In this document: positions 15,088-22,767 of the stretch, piece after piece
Numbering within the stretch: position 1 is the first letter of the stretch
Layout of the letters: each line of letters starts with the position of its first letter
The notes under the pieces: generated by a model
Databases searched by the model: none
What the model saw: only the letters and a program-made list of their open reading frames with translations
Told to the model about the DNA's origin: nothing
NCBI GenBank assembly: GCA_036510655.1
Contig: DATCDQ010000103.1
Location: 1-60,191 of the forward strand
Direction: 5' to 3'
DNA length: 60,191 bases
Origin: Rathayibacter_A sp036510655
Lineage (GTDB): Bacteria > Actinomycetota > Actinomycetes > Actinomycetales > Microbacteriaceae
Program-made: the position numbers and the translations under genes

Positions 15088-16410
15088 TTGATTAGCGCCA
15101 TAGTGCGGATCTTCCGCACGCCGGATCTCCGCAAGAAGATCGGCTTCACGCTGGCGATCCTCGCCATTTTCCGCCTCGGATCGTTCATTCCGACGCCGTT
15201 CGTCGACTTTGCGAACGTGCAGACATGTCTGGCATCCAACCAGGGCTCGACCGGCCTGTATGAGCTGGTCAACCTGTTCAGCGGTGGCGCGCTGCTGAAG
15301 CTGTCGGTGTTCGCACTCGGCATCATGCCGTACATCACCGCATCGATCATCGTGCAGTTGCTGCGCGTGGTCATCCCACACTTCGAGACCCTCCACAAGG
15401 AGGGCCAGGCCGGCCAGTCGCAGCTGACGCAGTACACGCGTTACCTGACGATCGCGCTCGGCGTTCTGCAGTCCACAACGCTGATCACCGTCGCACGCAG
15501 CGGCGCACTGTTCGGCAGCAACAGCAACACCGCGTGCACCCAGCTGATCACTGACGACTCCTGGTACGCGGTTCTGCTCATGGTCATCACGATGACCGCG
15601 GGCACCGGCCTCATCATGTGGATGGGTGAGCTCGTCACCGAGCGCGGCGTCGGCAACGGAATGTCGCTGCTGATCTTCATCTCGATCGCCGCACAGTTCC
15701 CCACCTCGCTGTGGTCGGTTGCGCAGTCGAAGAACTTCGAGACGTTCCTCCTCGTGCTGGTCGTCGGAATAGCGATCGTCTTCGCGATCGTCTTCGTCGA
15801 GCAATCGCAGCGGCGCATTCCGGTGCAATATGCCAAACGGATGGTCGGTCGACGAACATACGGCGGCAACAACACCTACATTCCGATCAAGGTGAACATG
15901 GCCGGCGTGATCCCGATCATCTTCGCGTCATCGCTGCTCTACCTGCCCGCGTTGATCGCGCAGTTCAACCAGCCGGCCGCAGGCAAGCAGCCGGCAGCGT
16001 GGGTCACCTGGGTCACCAACAACCTGACCAACGGCGATCACCCGCTGTACATGCTGTTGTACGCGCTACTCATCATCGGTTTCACCTACTTCTACGTGGC
16101 GATCACGTTCAACCCCGAAGAGGTCGCCGACAACATGAAGAAGTACGGCGGCTTCATCCCCGGCATCCGTGCCGGGCGCCCGACCGCCGAATACCTCGAC
16201 TTCGTACTCACCCGTGTGACACTGCCCGGGTCGATCTATCTGGCGATCGTGTCATTGATTCCGCTGATCGCCTTCGCGATGTTGGGAACCGCGCAGAACT
16301 TCCCGTTCGGCGGCGCATCCGTGCTGATCATCGTCGGCGTCGGCCTTGAGACGGTGAAGCAGATCGACTCGCAACTACAGCAACGGCACTACGAGGGGCT
16401 GCTGCGATGA
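15088..16410 (+). CDS. secY: preprotein translocase subunit SecY
   Basis: 440 residues from a TTG at 15088, chosen because AGGAAAGCAGG lies about 8 bp upstream and the product then begins LISAIVRIFRTPDLRKK, as SecY does in relatives. The frame is open further upstream but lacks conservation. Ten membrane helices are visible. Conserved GIMPYITASIIVQLL (helix 2b region), QLTQYTRYLTI and the cytoplasmic loop PEEVADNMKKYGGFIPGIR are present. It is the channel of the Sec translocon. Its last codon overlaps adk (ATGA). Confidence 0.97.
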   Translation: MISAIVRIFRTPDLRKKIGFTLAILAIFRLGSFIPTPFVDFANVQTCLASNQGSTGLYELVNLFSGGALLKLSVFALGIMPYITASIIVQLLRVVIPHFETLHKEGQAGQSQLTQYTRYLTIALGVLQSTTLITVARSGALFGSNSNTACTQLITDDSWYAVLLMVITMTAGTGLIMWMGELVTERGVGNGMSLLIFISIAAQFPTSLWSVAQSKNFETFLLVLVVGIAIVFAIVFVEQSQRRIPVQYAKRMVGRRTYGGNNTYIPIKVNMAGVIPIIFASSLLYLPALIAQFNQPAAGKQPAAWVTWVTNNLTNGDHPLYMLLYALLIIGFTYFYVAITFNPEEVADNMKKYGGFIPGIRAGRPTAEYLDFVLTRVTLPGSIYLAIVSLIPLIAFAMLGTAQNFPFGGASVLIIVGVGLETVKQIDSQLQQRHYEGLLR

Positions 16411-17045
16411 GCGATGCAAACGAAGATCGGAACGCGGCTCGTGGAGCACGTCTGCTCATCGTTGGGCCGCCCGGTGCAGGAAAAGGCACTCAGGCCCGCT
16501 TCATCGGCACGCACTTCAGCATCGCGGAGATCTCGACGGGGGACATCTTCCGCTACCACATCACCAACGAGACGCCGCTCGGACTTCAGGTGAAGGCGAT
16601 CGTCTCCGCCGGCGACTACGTGCCGGACTCGCTGACCAACGCGATCGTCACGGAGCGGTTGGGCGAGCCGGACTGCCACAACGGATTCCTGCTCGACGGC
16701 TACCCGCGCACCCTGGAACAGGTCGGCTATCTCGACGAATTGCTCGCAGAGCGCGGCCAGCCGCTCGAAGCGGTTGTGCGTCTCGTCGCCGACCAAGATG
16801 AGATCGTCTTGCGCCTGACCAAGCGCGCTCACGAGCAGGGGCGTGCCGATGACACGGAAGAAGCCATCCGGCACCGCCAGCAGGTCTACCTGCGCGAGAC
16901 GGCGCCGCTGATCGAGGTCTATCGTGAGCGCGGCCTGCTCGTCGAAGTCGACGGGCTGGGGGATGCCGACGAGATCGCGGATCGCATTCGCTCGGCGTTG
17001 GCGGAGCGCGGCATCGGTGAGGTCGACGAACTTGCTACCACCTGA
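16407..17045 (+). CDS. adk: adenylate kinase
   Basis: 212 residues with a 14-residue N-terminal extension before LLIVGPPGAGKGTQARFI (P-loop at about 19-27). ISTGDIFR and FLLDGYPRT are the AMP- and substrate-binding motifs. The LID is the short type without zinc cysteines, as in other actinobacteria. It catalyses ATP + AMP = 2 ADP. The ATG overlaps the secY stop. Confidence 0.97.
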   Translation: MSDANEDRNAARGARLLIVGPPGAGKGTQARFIGTHFSIAEISTGDIFRYHITNETPLGLQVKAIVSAGDYVPDSLTNAIVTERLGEPDCHNGFLLDGYPRTLEQVGYLDELLAERGQPLEAVVRLVADQDEIVLRLTKRAHEQGRADDTEEAIRHRQQVYLRETAPLIEVYRERGLLVEVDGLGDADEIADRIRSALAERGIGEVDELATT

Positions 17046-17102
17046 GCACTATCGGGCCGAGTATCACGCGACGGAACCCGTTCCCACAAGCGGACGTGTC
17101 AA

Positions 17103-17963
17103 ATGGGCGTGAGTCTGCGCCGATCGATCTACAAATCACCCGCCCAATTGCGGCTGATGATCGAACCAGGGCTCGCCACCGCCGACAGCCTGGCCGCGGT
17201 CCGTGCTGCGGTGCGACCCGGCATCACCACCGGTGAATTGGACGCCCTCGCAGAGGCCGCCATCGTGGCGCGTGGGGGCAAACCGAACTTCAAGCTCGAG
17301 GCCGGATACCACCACACCATCTGCGCCTCGGTCAATGAGGATGTCGTGCACGGAATCCCTGGGTCGCGCGTTCTGCAGCCCGGCGACATTCTCTCCGTCG
17401 ACAGCGGCGCGATTCTTGGAGGTTGGAACGGGGATGCGGCGATCTCCGTCGTTCTGGACGACCCGACGCATCCGGCAGTGGTCGCCCAGCGCCGCGAGCT
17501 CAGCGATGTGACCGAGCAGTCGCTGTGGCACGGGATCGCACGGCTGGCGCAGGCCGGCTACCTCAACGAGGTTGGTGACGCGATCGAGGGCTACATCCGC
17601 TCTCACCCTTCGACAAGCTCAGGGCAGGTGGCGCACTACGGCATCCTCACCGACTATGTCGGCCACGGCATCGGCCGGAGCATGCACGAAGCGCCGCCCG
17701 TGTTCAACTACAGCGTGCGGCAAAAGGGTCCAGAGGTGCGCCCGGGCCTGGTTGTGGCGATCGAACCGATGGTCGTGCTCGGCAGCCCGGAGACCTTCGT
17801 GCGGGACGACGGCTGGACTGTTGCCACGGAGGACGGCCTCGCCGCCGCGCACTGGGAGCACAGCGTTGCCGTGCATCAGGACGGCATCTGGGTGCTGACC
17901 GCGGAAGACGGCGGTGCGGCCGGACTCGCTCCGTTCGGCATCACGCCCGTGCGCCCCGCATAG
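17103..17963 (+). CDS. map: type I methionine aminopeptidase with repeat-derived loop
   Basis: 286 residues. Metal ligands: two Asp in ILSVDSGAILGGWNGDAAIS, His in YVGHGIGRSMHEAPP, Glu in AIEPMV and Glu in ATEDG. The substrate His is in GYHHTICASVNEDVVHGIP. The enzyme removes initiator Met from nascent proteins. An insert reading HPSTSSGQV at about residues 168-176 comes from an interspersed DNA repeat (17606-17624) between the helix and the YVGHGIG strand. It is in frame and does not touch the metal site, so the enzyme is probably active. Confidence 0.95.
   Translation: MGVSLRRSIYKSPAQLRLMIEPGLATADSLAAVRAAVRPGITTGELDALAEAAIVARGGKPNFKLEAGYHHTICASVNEDVVHGIPGSRVLQPGDILSVDSGAILGGWNGDAAISVVLDDPTHPAVVAQRRELSDVTEQSLWHGIARLAQAGYLNEVGDAIEGYIRSHPSTSSGQVAHYGILTDYVGHGIGRSMHEAPPVFNYSVRQKGPEVRPGLVVAIEPMVVLGSPETFVRDDGWTVATEDGLAAAHWEHSVAVHQDGIWVLTAEDGGAAGLAPFGITPVRPA
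17606..17624. repeat. CCCTTCGACAAGCTCAGGG repeat inside map
   Basis: 19-nt imperfect palindrome (CCCT...AGGG) inserted in frame in map, encoding PSTSSG. The TTCGACAAGCTCA core is the same as in the rplD tail at 6518. Confidence 0.65.
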
Positions 17964-18003
17964 CTGACACCAGTCCCGTGGTCGGGTACCGGCGAGCGAC
18001 TCC

Positions 18004-18038
18004 CGCTGGTCGAGTAGCCGGCGGCTACTCGACCAGCG
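18004..18038. terminator. perfect GGTCGAGTAG palindrome, likely terminator of map
   Basis: Perfect 16-bp stem CGCTGGTCGAGTAGCC with a GGC loop, 41 bp after the map stop. The arm contains the GGTCGAGTAG core of the interspersed repeat family, here as a compact inverted pair. It probably acts as a bidirectional transcription stop. Confidence 0.7.
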
Positions 18039-18066
18039 AGTGCGGGTGGCCAGCACGCAGTGAGAT

Positions 18067-18072
18067 TAGAGT
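18067..18072 (+). promoter_or_regulatory. candidate -10 box (TAGAGT) of the pabC-like gene
   Basis: TAGAGT ends 6 bp before the ATG at 18079, and there is no Shine-Dalgarno. A leaderless transcript is likely. Confidence 0.4.
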
Positions 18073-18078
18073 CGATAC

Positions 18079-18972
18079 ATGAGCGACCCGGTGATCTTCA
18101 CGATCGACATCCACCCAGACGGCAGCAACGCGCCCGAAGGAGGGTGGGCGTCAACCGTGCACCGCGTCGAAGCGGATGCCCCGACCCTGCAGGTGACCGA
18201 CCTCGGTGCCTCGCGCGGGGATGGCATCTTCGAAACGTTCGGTGTGATCGCCGGCCATCCTCAGTCGGTCGCCGCACATCTCGCCAGGCTCGCAAACTCT
18301 GCGACCCTGCTCGAATTGCCCGTGCCCAATGAAGAACAATGGCGCGAGGCGATCCGGATCGCGGCCGCCACTCTGCCGACCGACGTGCAGTGCGGTCTGA
18401 AACTCGTTCTGACCCGCGGGATCGAGGGGGCAGACCGCCCGACCGGGTGGATCGTGGCGAGCGAGGCCGGAAGCGTGTTCGCGGAACGGATCGCGGGCAT
18501 CCGGGTCGTCACTCTGGATCGCGGCTACCCGAGCGAGATTGCCCGACGCGCCCCGTGGCTGCTCGCCGGGGCAAAGACGCTGTCCTATGCGGTGAACATG
18601 GCCGCCCAGCGCGAGGCGCGTCGACGCGGGGCGGATGACGCGATCTTCGTCAGCTCGGACGGCTTCGTCATGGAGGCGCCCACCTCGACTGTGATCATCC
18701 GACACGGCGATACGTTTCTGACGCCGCGCACGGACATCGGAATCCTGCCGGGCACCGCGCAGCTCGCACTATTCGACTTCTATCGCAGCGCCGGATTCGG
18801 CACGGATCACGTGCTGATTCCGGTGAGTGAGTTGGCGGATTCGGACGGCATCTGGCTCGTCTCGAGCGTGCGACTGGCCGCGCCGGTCACACACCTCGAT
18901 GGGGTTCAGCTCTCCGTCGACCACCCCATGACAGACCGGATGAACGCGGCACTGCTTGCGCGCGACGCCTGA
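18079..18972 (+). CDS. pabC: class IV aminotransferase, probable aminodeoxychorismate lyase
   Basis: 297 residues, fold type IV PLP enzyme. The N-terminal part has SRGDGIFETFGVIAG. The probable PLP lysine is in LLAGAKTLSYAVN (about 172). The signature ADDAIFVSSDGFVMEAPTST follows at about 191. PabC converts aminodeoxychorismate to p-aminobenzoate for folate. A branched-chain or D-amino-acid aminotransferase cannot be excluded from sequence alone. It sits between map and infA, separated from both by hairpins and a gap, so it is probably a separate unit. Confidence 0.75.
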   Translation: MSDPVIFTIDIHPDGSNAPEGGWASTVHRVEADAPTLQVTDLGASRGDGIFETFGVIAGHPQSVAAHLARLANSATLLELPVPNEEQWREAIRIAAATLPTDVQCGLKLVLTRGIEGADRPTGWIVASEAGSVFAERIAGIRVVTLDRGYPSEIARRAPWLLAGAKTLSYAVNMAAQREARRRGADDAIFVSSDGFVMEAPTSTVIIRHGDTFLTPRTDIGILPGTAQLALFDFYRSAGFGTDHVLIPVSELADSDGIWLVSSVRLAAPVTHLDGVQLSVDHPMTDRMNAALLARDA

Positions 18973-19171
18973 GCGTTCTGCGACCGTGTGTTCGCTGTGG
19001 GCTGCCGAATCTCAAGTGGCGCAAACGCCCTGAATACCATAAGATTGATCCTTGGTGTCTTGCACTGCCTGCAGAGGTGTGCCCGCCGTGCGGCGATACG
19101 GCACCACAATCCAACGCACGACCATCACACAATACTTTTAGCGACAGTATTCATTAACGAATAGTGAGGAT
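18973..19171 (+). promoter_or_regulatory. infA upstream region
   Basis: 199 nt without a gene. An AT-rich patch at 19130-19165 contains AATACT...AGTATT and TATTC-N6-GAATA small palindromes just before the GTGAGGAT Shine-Dalgarno of infA. It is probably the promoter of the infA-rpmJ-rpsM-rpsK unit, though -10/-35 boxes cannot be assigned. Confidence 0.35.
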
Positions 19172-19390
19172 ATGGCGAAAGACGGCGTCATTGAGATCGA
19201 AGGCTCTGTTGTCGAGGCTCTGCCCAACGCGATGTTTCGCGTCGAGTTGACCAACGGACACAAGGTGCTTGCCCATATCTCGGGCAAGATGCGTCAGCAC
19301 TACATCCGCATCCTCCCCGAGGACCGGGTGATTGTCGAACTGAGCCCCTACGACTTGACCCGTGGCCGCATCGTCTACCGCTACAAGTAA
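19172..19390 (+). CDS. infA: translation initiation factor IF-1
   Basis: 72 residues, full length. MAKDGVIEIEGSVVEALPNA and the C-terminal SPYDLTRGRIVYRYK are characteristic of this OB-fold protein, which binds the 30S A site at initiation. GAGGATATG gives the Shine-Dalgarno. Confidence 0.98.
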   Translation: MAKDGVIEIEGSVVEALPNAMFRVELTNGHKVLAHISGKMRQHYIRILPEDRVIVELSPYDLTRGRIVYRYK

Positions 19391-19423
19391 CGCGTGCTGG
19401 ATAAGTAACGGCCTGCAAGGACC

Positions 19424-19470
19424 GGTGGTCGAGTAGCTGCTCGCGAAGCGAGCCGCGTATCGAAACCCGG
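19424..19470. repeat. GGTCGAGTAG repeat between infA and rpmJ
   Basis: GGTCGAGTAGCTGCTCGCGAAGC-type sequence followed by GCGTATCGAAACC. It has the same organisation as the copies at 2565 and (inverted) 20672-20711. The inner GCTCGCGAAGCGAGC is itself a small palindrome. Confidence 0.65.
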
Positions 19471-19504
19471 GCGTGGGTACGATGACAGCGAAAAGGTAAG
19501 AAAA

Positions 19505-19618
19505 ATGAAGGTTAAGCCCTCCGTCAAAAAGATCTGCGACAAGTGCAAAGTGATCCGCCGTAACGGTCGGGTCATGGTCATTTGTGAGAACCCGCGCCAC
19601 AAGCAGCGCCAAGGTTAG
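19505..19618 (+). CDS. rpmJ: 50S ribosomal protein L36 (zinc form)
   Basis: 37 residues: starts MKVKPSVKKICDKCKVIRR and ends NPRHKQRQG. It retains the C+ zinc ribbon (Cys11, Cys14, Cys27, His32). AGGTAAGAAAA precedes the ATG. Confidence 0.97.
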   Translation: MKVKPSVKKICDKCKVIRRNGRVMVICENPRHKQRQG

Positions 19619-19746
19619 AGCTACGGAACATAACTGAATATCGAAAATAGCAGCACCAGATCCCGCATGCGCGGGGGACACCCTCGGTTGGAGGCCGGGG
19701 CACCGGAGCTGTTACAGACCTCCACTCACTCACAGGAGAAGCCACA

Positions 19747-20121
19747 ATGGCACGTCTAGCAGGCGTCGACATCCCGCGCGAGAAGCGCGTGGAGGTCGCA
19801 CTGACGTACATCTACGGTGTCGGCCGCACGAGGGCCCTCAAGACCCTCGCCGAAACCGAAATCTCGGGAGACGTCCGCGTTAAGGACCTCACCGACGACC
19901 AGCTCGTTGCACTTCGCGACTACATCGAAGGCAACTACAAGGTAGAAGGTGACCTTCGTCGCGAGGTTGCCGCAGACATCCGCCGCAAGGTGGAGATCGG
20001 CAGCTACGAAGGCATCCGCCATCGCAAGGGTCTCCCGGTCCGCGGGCAGCGCACTAAGACCAACGCTCGTACCCGCAAGGGTCCGAAGCGCACCGTCGCC
20101 GGCAAGAAGAAGGCCCGCTAG
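19747..20121 (+). CDS. rpsM: 30S ribosomal protein S13
   Basis: 124 residues. MARLAGVDIPREKRVEVALT at the start and GLPVRGQRTKTNARTRKGP near the end. It lies in the 30S head and forms bridges with L5 and 23S rRNA. AGGAGAAG precedes the ATG. A CCCGC-ATGC-GCGGG hairpin lies in the 128-bp gap after rpmJ. Confidence 0.98.
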   Translation: MARLAGVDIPREKRVEVALTYIYGVGRTRALKTLAETEISGDVRVKDLTDDQLVALRDYIEGNYKVEGDLRREVAADIRRKVEIGSYEGIRHRKGLPVRGQRTKTNARTRKGPKRTVAGKKKAR

Positions 20122-20165
20122 GCCCCGGCCAGCGGGACACGCGCCCTAAGGATTCAGGAGAAATC

Positions 20166-20564
20166 ATGGCAACACCCAAGTCGGCCGTTCGCAAGCCGCG
20201 TAAGAAAGAAAAGAAGAACATCGCTGTGGGCCAGGCCCACATCAAGTCGACGTTCAACAACACCATCGTCTCGATCACGGACACTCAGGGTGCCGTCATC
20301 AGCTGGGCGTCCTCCGGCGGAGTCGGCTTCAAGGGTTCGCGCAAGTCGACCCCGTTCGCCGCGCAGCTGGCAGCAGAGTCTGCCGCCCGCCAGGCGCAGG
20401 AGCACGGCATGAAGAAGGTCGATGTCTTCGTCAAGGGCCCGGGTTCCGGTCGTGAGACGGCGATCCGTTCGCTTCAGGCTGCAGGGCTCGAAGTCGGCTC
20501 GATCAACGACGTGACGCCGCAGGCGCACAACGGATGCCGCCCCCCGAAGCGTCGTCGGGTCTAG
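20166..20564 (+). CDS. rpsK: 30S ribosomal protein S11
   Basis: 132 residues. HIKSTFNNTIVSITDTQGAV and the C-terminal NDVTPQAHNGCRPPKRRRV are diagnostic. It sits at the 30S platform near the E site. In many bacteria rpsD follows; here a repeat-filled 225-bp gap leads to rpoA. Confidence 0.98.
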   Translation: MATPKSAVRKPRKKEKKNIAVGQAHIKSTFNNTIVSITDTQGAVISWASSGGVGFKGSRKSTPFAAQLAAESAARQAQEHGMKKVDVFVKGPGSGRETAIRSLQAAGLEVGSINDVTPQAHNGCRPPKRRRV

Positions 20565-20591
20565 CCGGCGAAGACGCTAGACCCGACGACG
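20550..20591 (+). terminator. 16-bp perfect hairpin spanning the rpsK stop codon
   Basis: The left arm CGTCGTCGGGTCTAGC (20550-20565) covers the last S11 codons and stop. The right arm (20576-20591) is its exact complement, with a 10-nt loop. It may end or attenuate the rpsM-rpsK transcript. Confidence 0.65.
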
Positions 20592-20711
20592 GGTCGAGTA
20601 AGCGAGCGCTAGCGAGCGCATCGAGACACCCCTGCACTGCAGCGGGACGTTTCGGAAGCTAACGCCGTATCTCGATACGCGGCTCGCTTCGCGAGCAGCT
20701 ACTCGATCAGC
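20592..20711. repeat. GGTCGAGTA repeat pair in the rpsK-rpoA gap
   Basis: GGGTCGAGTAAGCGAGCGC...GCATCGAGAC on the left and ATCTCGATACGCGGCTCGC...GCAGCTACTCGATCAG on the right form a large inverted repeat of the same family as 2524 and 19424. It occupies the position where rpsD lies in many bacteria. Confidence 0.65.
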
Positions 20712-20748
20712 GATTCAGTACCTTCACAACTTAATAACCTCACTCACG

Positions 20749-20772
20749 CAAGTGTCATATAGCGGACACTTG
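20749..20772 (+). promoter_or_regulatory. hairpin in the rpoA leader
   Basis: CAAGTGTC / GACACTTG, a perfect 8-bp stem with an 8-nt loop, ending 17 bp before the rpoA GTG. AT-rich sequence (TTAATAACC at 20730) upstream could hold a separate rpoA promoter. Confidence 0.4.
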
Positions 20773-20789
20773 GCCGAAAGGAATAAATA

Positions 20790-21779
20790 GTGCTTATTGC
20801 ACAGCGCCCCACGCTCGCCGAAGAGAACATTTCGGAGTTCCGGTCACGGTTCGTCATCGAACCGCTTGAGCCCGGCTTCGGCTACACCCTCGGTAACTCC
20901 CTGCGCCGTACTCTGCTCTCCTCGATTCCGGGAGCTGCTGTCACAAGCATCCGCATCGATGGTGTGCTCCACGAGTTCAGCACCGTCCCCGGTGTGAAGG
21001 AAGATGTCACCGAGATCATCCTGAACATCAAGGGTCTCGTCGTCTCCAGCGAACATGACGAGCCGATCACCGCCTACCTGCGCAAGCAGGGAGCAGGCGA
21101 GGTCACCGCTGCGGACATCTCGGCCCCGGCCGGTGTGGAGATCCACAACCCCGAGCTCGTCATCGCGACGCTCAACGACAAGGCCAAGTTCGAGGTCGAG
21201 CTCACGATCGAGCGCGGTCGCGGCTACGTCTCCGCGACGCAGAACCGCAACGAGTACAGCGAAGCCGGTCAGATTCCGATCGACTCGATCTACTCGCCCG
21301 TGCTCAAGGTCACCTACCGCGTCGAGGCGACGCGTGCCGGTGAGCGCACCGACTTCGACCGCCTGGTCGTGGATGTCGAGACGAAGCCGGCGATCAGCCC
21401 GCGCGACGCGATCGCATCCGCCGGTCGCACCCTGACCGAGCTGTTCGGCCTGGCCCGCGAACTGAACAACCAGGCTGAGGGCATCGAGATCGGCCCAGCG
21501 CCGGTCGACGCAGTGCTCAGCCCCGAGCTGTCCATGCCGATAGAGGACCTCGATCTGTCTGTGCGCTCATACAACTGCCTCAAGCGTGAAGGCATCAACA
21601 ACGTCAGCGAACTGGTTTCCCTCTCGGAGACGCAGCTCATGAACATCCGCAACTTCGGCCAGAAGTCGGTGGATGAGGTCAAGGACAAGCTGACGGAGAT
21701 GGGCTTGTCGCTCAAGGACTCGGTTCCCGGGTTCGATGGCGCCCACTTCTACAGCGGCTACGACGACGAGACCGTCTAG
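20790..21779 (+). CDS. rpoA: DNA-directed RNA polymerase subunit alpha
   Basis: 329 residues from a GTG with GAAAGGAAT upstream. The N-terminal assembly domain has EPLEPGFGYTLGNSLRRTLL. The alpha-CTD (about 245-310) contains LDLSVRSYNCLKREGIN and IRNFGQKSVDEVKDKL. The usual alpha-operon order rpsK-rpsD-rpoA-rplQ lacks rpsD here. Confidence 0.98.
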   Translation: MLIAQRPTLAEENISEFRSRFVIEPLEPGFGYTLGNSLRRTLLSSIPGAAVTSIRIDGVLHEFSTVPGVKEDVTEIILNIKGLVVSSEHDEPITAYLRKQGAGEVTAADISAPAGVEIHNPELVIATLNDKAKFEVELTIERGRGYVSATQNRNEYSEAGQIPIDSIYSPVLKVTYRVEATRAGERTDFDRLVVDVETKPAISPRDAIASAGRTLTELFGLARELNNQAEGIEIGPAPVDAVLSPELSMPIEDLDLSVRSYNCLKREGINNVSELVSLSETQLMNIRNFGQKSVDEVKDKLTEMGLSLKDSVPGFDGAHFYSGYDDETV

Positions 21780-21830
21780 TCTCGCCTGTCCACGCTTTAC
21801 ACACCTTGAAGACACTGGAGAAACACAATA

Positions 21831-22478
21831 ATGCCTAAGCCCACCAAGGGCCCCCGCCTCGGAGGCGGCCCAGCACACGAGCGGTTGATGCTTGCCAACC
21901 TGGCTGCTGCGCTGTTCACGCACAAGTCGATCAAGACGACCGAGACGAAGGCCAAGCGCCTACGCCCCCTCGCCGAGCGGCTGATCACGTTTGCCAAGCG
22001 TGGCGACCTGCACGCGCGCCGTCGCGTGTTGACGATCATCCACGACAAGAGCGTCGTGCACGAGCTGTTCACGGAAATCGCGCCGCTCGTCGCGGAGCGT
22101 GAGGGCGGCTACACCCGCATCACCAAGCTCGGCTACCGCAAGGGCGACAACGCCCCCATGGCGCAGATCGAGCTCGTGCTCGAGCCGGTGTCGCCGAAGG
22201 TGAAGTCCACGAAGTCGGGCACGTCGACTGCGACGAAGGCCGCAGCACCAGTCGTCGAGGAGACTGTGGAAGAAGTTTCCGACGAGGCAGCTGCTGAGGC
22301 CGCTGAAGAGACTGCAGCCGAGGTTGTCGACGAGGCTCCTGCTGAGGTCGCCGACGAGACGACGGATGACTCTGCTGACGTCGATGCGATCGACGCCGCC
22401 GAGACGGCAAAGGCCGCTGAGGCGACCGAAGCCGACGCTCAGGCGACGGATGCCGGCGAGGACGACGAAGCCAAGTAG
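21831..22478 (+). CDS. rplQ: 50S ribosomal protein L17 with acidic C-terminal tail
   Basis: 215 residues. The L17 core is residues 1-120 (GPRLGGGPAHERLMLANLA through IELVLEPV). Residues 121-215 are a Lys/Thr linker and then a strongly acidic Ala/Glu/Asp/Thr-rich tail. L17 lies near the tunnel exit. Extended L17 tails are frequent in actinobacteria, but this one is nearly as long as the core. Confidence 0.96.
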   Translation: MPKPTKGPRLGGGPAHERLMLANLAAALFTHKSIKTTETKAKRLRPLAERLITFAKRGDLHARRRVLTIIHDKSVVHELFTEIAPLVAEREGGYTRITKLGYRKGDNAPMAQIELVLEPVSPKVKSTKSGTSTATKAAAPVVEETVEEVSDEAAAEAAEETAAEVVDEAPAEVADETTDDSADVDAIDAAETAKAAEATEADAQATDAGEDDEAK

Positions 22479-22491
22479 TTCCTGCAGAACG

Positions 22492-22531
22492 CGAGGGTCC
22501 CGCATCCGTTTGGATGTCGGGGCCCTTTCGT
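22492..22531 (+). terminator. terminator of the alpha operon
   Basis: AGGGTCCCGCATCC, a GTTT loop and GGATGTCGGGGCCCT pair over about 14 bp with one bulge, followed by TTCG. It lies just after rplQ. Confidence 0.75.
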
Positions 22532-22580
22532 ATCCCCGCGGCTTGCCTCATCCGCCTGGCTTGCCTGACAAGTGGCCTGA

Positions 22581-22641
22581 ATTCAGGCTGGATGCCGCTG
22601 GTGGCGGCTTTCACGGCTTTGCCCCTCGATTCAACCTGAAT
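22581..22641. repeat. ATTCAGG element, copy A (61 bp)
   Basis: ATTCAGGCTG at the left and CAACCTGAAT at the right. The interior resembles copies B and C (GGATGC near the left end, TTTGCC in the middle). Flanking GGGCCGCGAGC also matches the B/C flanks. Orientation is opposite to D, E and F. Confidence 0.8.
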
Positions 22642-22674
22642 TAGGGCCGCGAGCCGCGCCGCACCTCCCGTGAC

Positions 22675-22712
22675 TTGCCTCAAAAGTAGACTGTTGAGGC
22701 AACTCAGCGGTG
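22675..22712. repeat. GAGTTGCC-type hairpin, short variant
   Basis: TTGCCTCAA and TTGAGGCAA form a 9-bp stem with a 10-nt loop, followed by CTCAGCGG as in the hairpin at 44955-44998. It lies between the convergent rplQ and acyltransferase genes and may terminate both. Confidence 0.5.
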
Positions 22713-22767
22713 GGCGACTGGGTGGCGGGCGACGCGGCCGATGGCGGCGCAGCGCGGGGCGGGTCGC

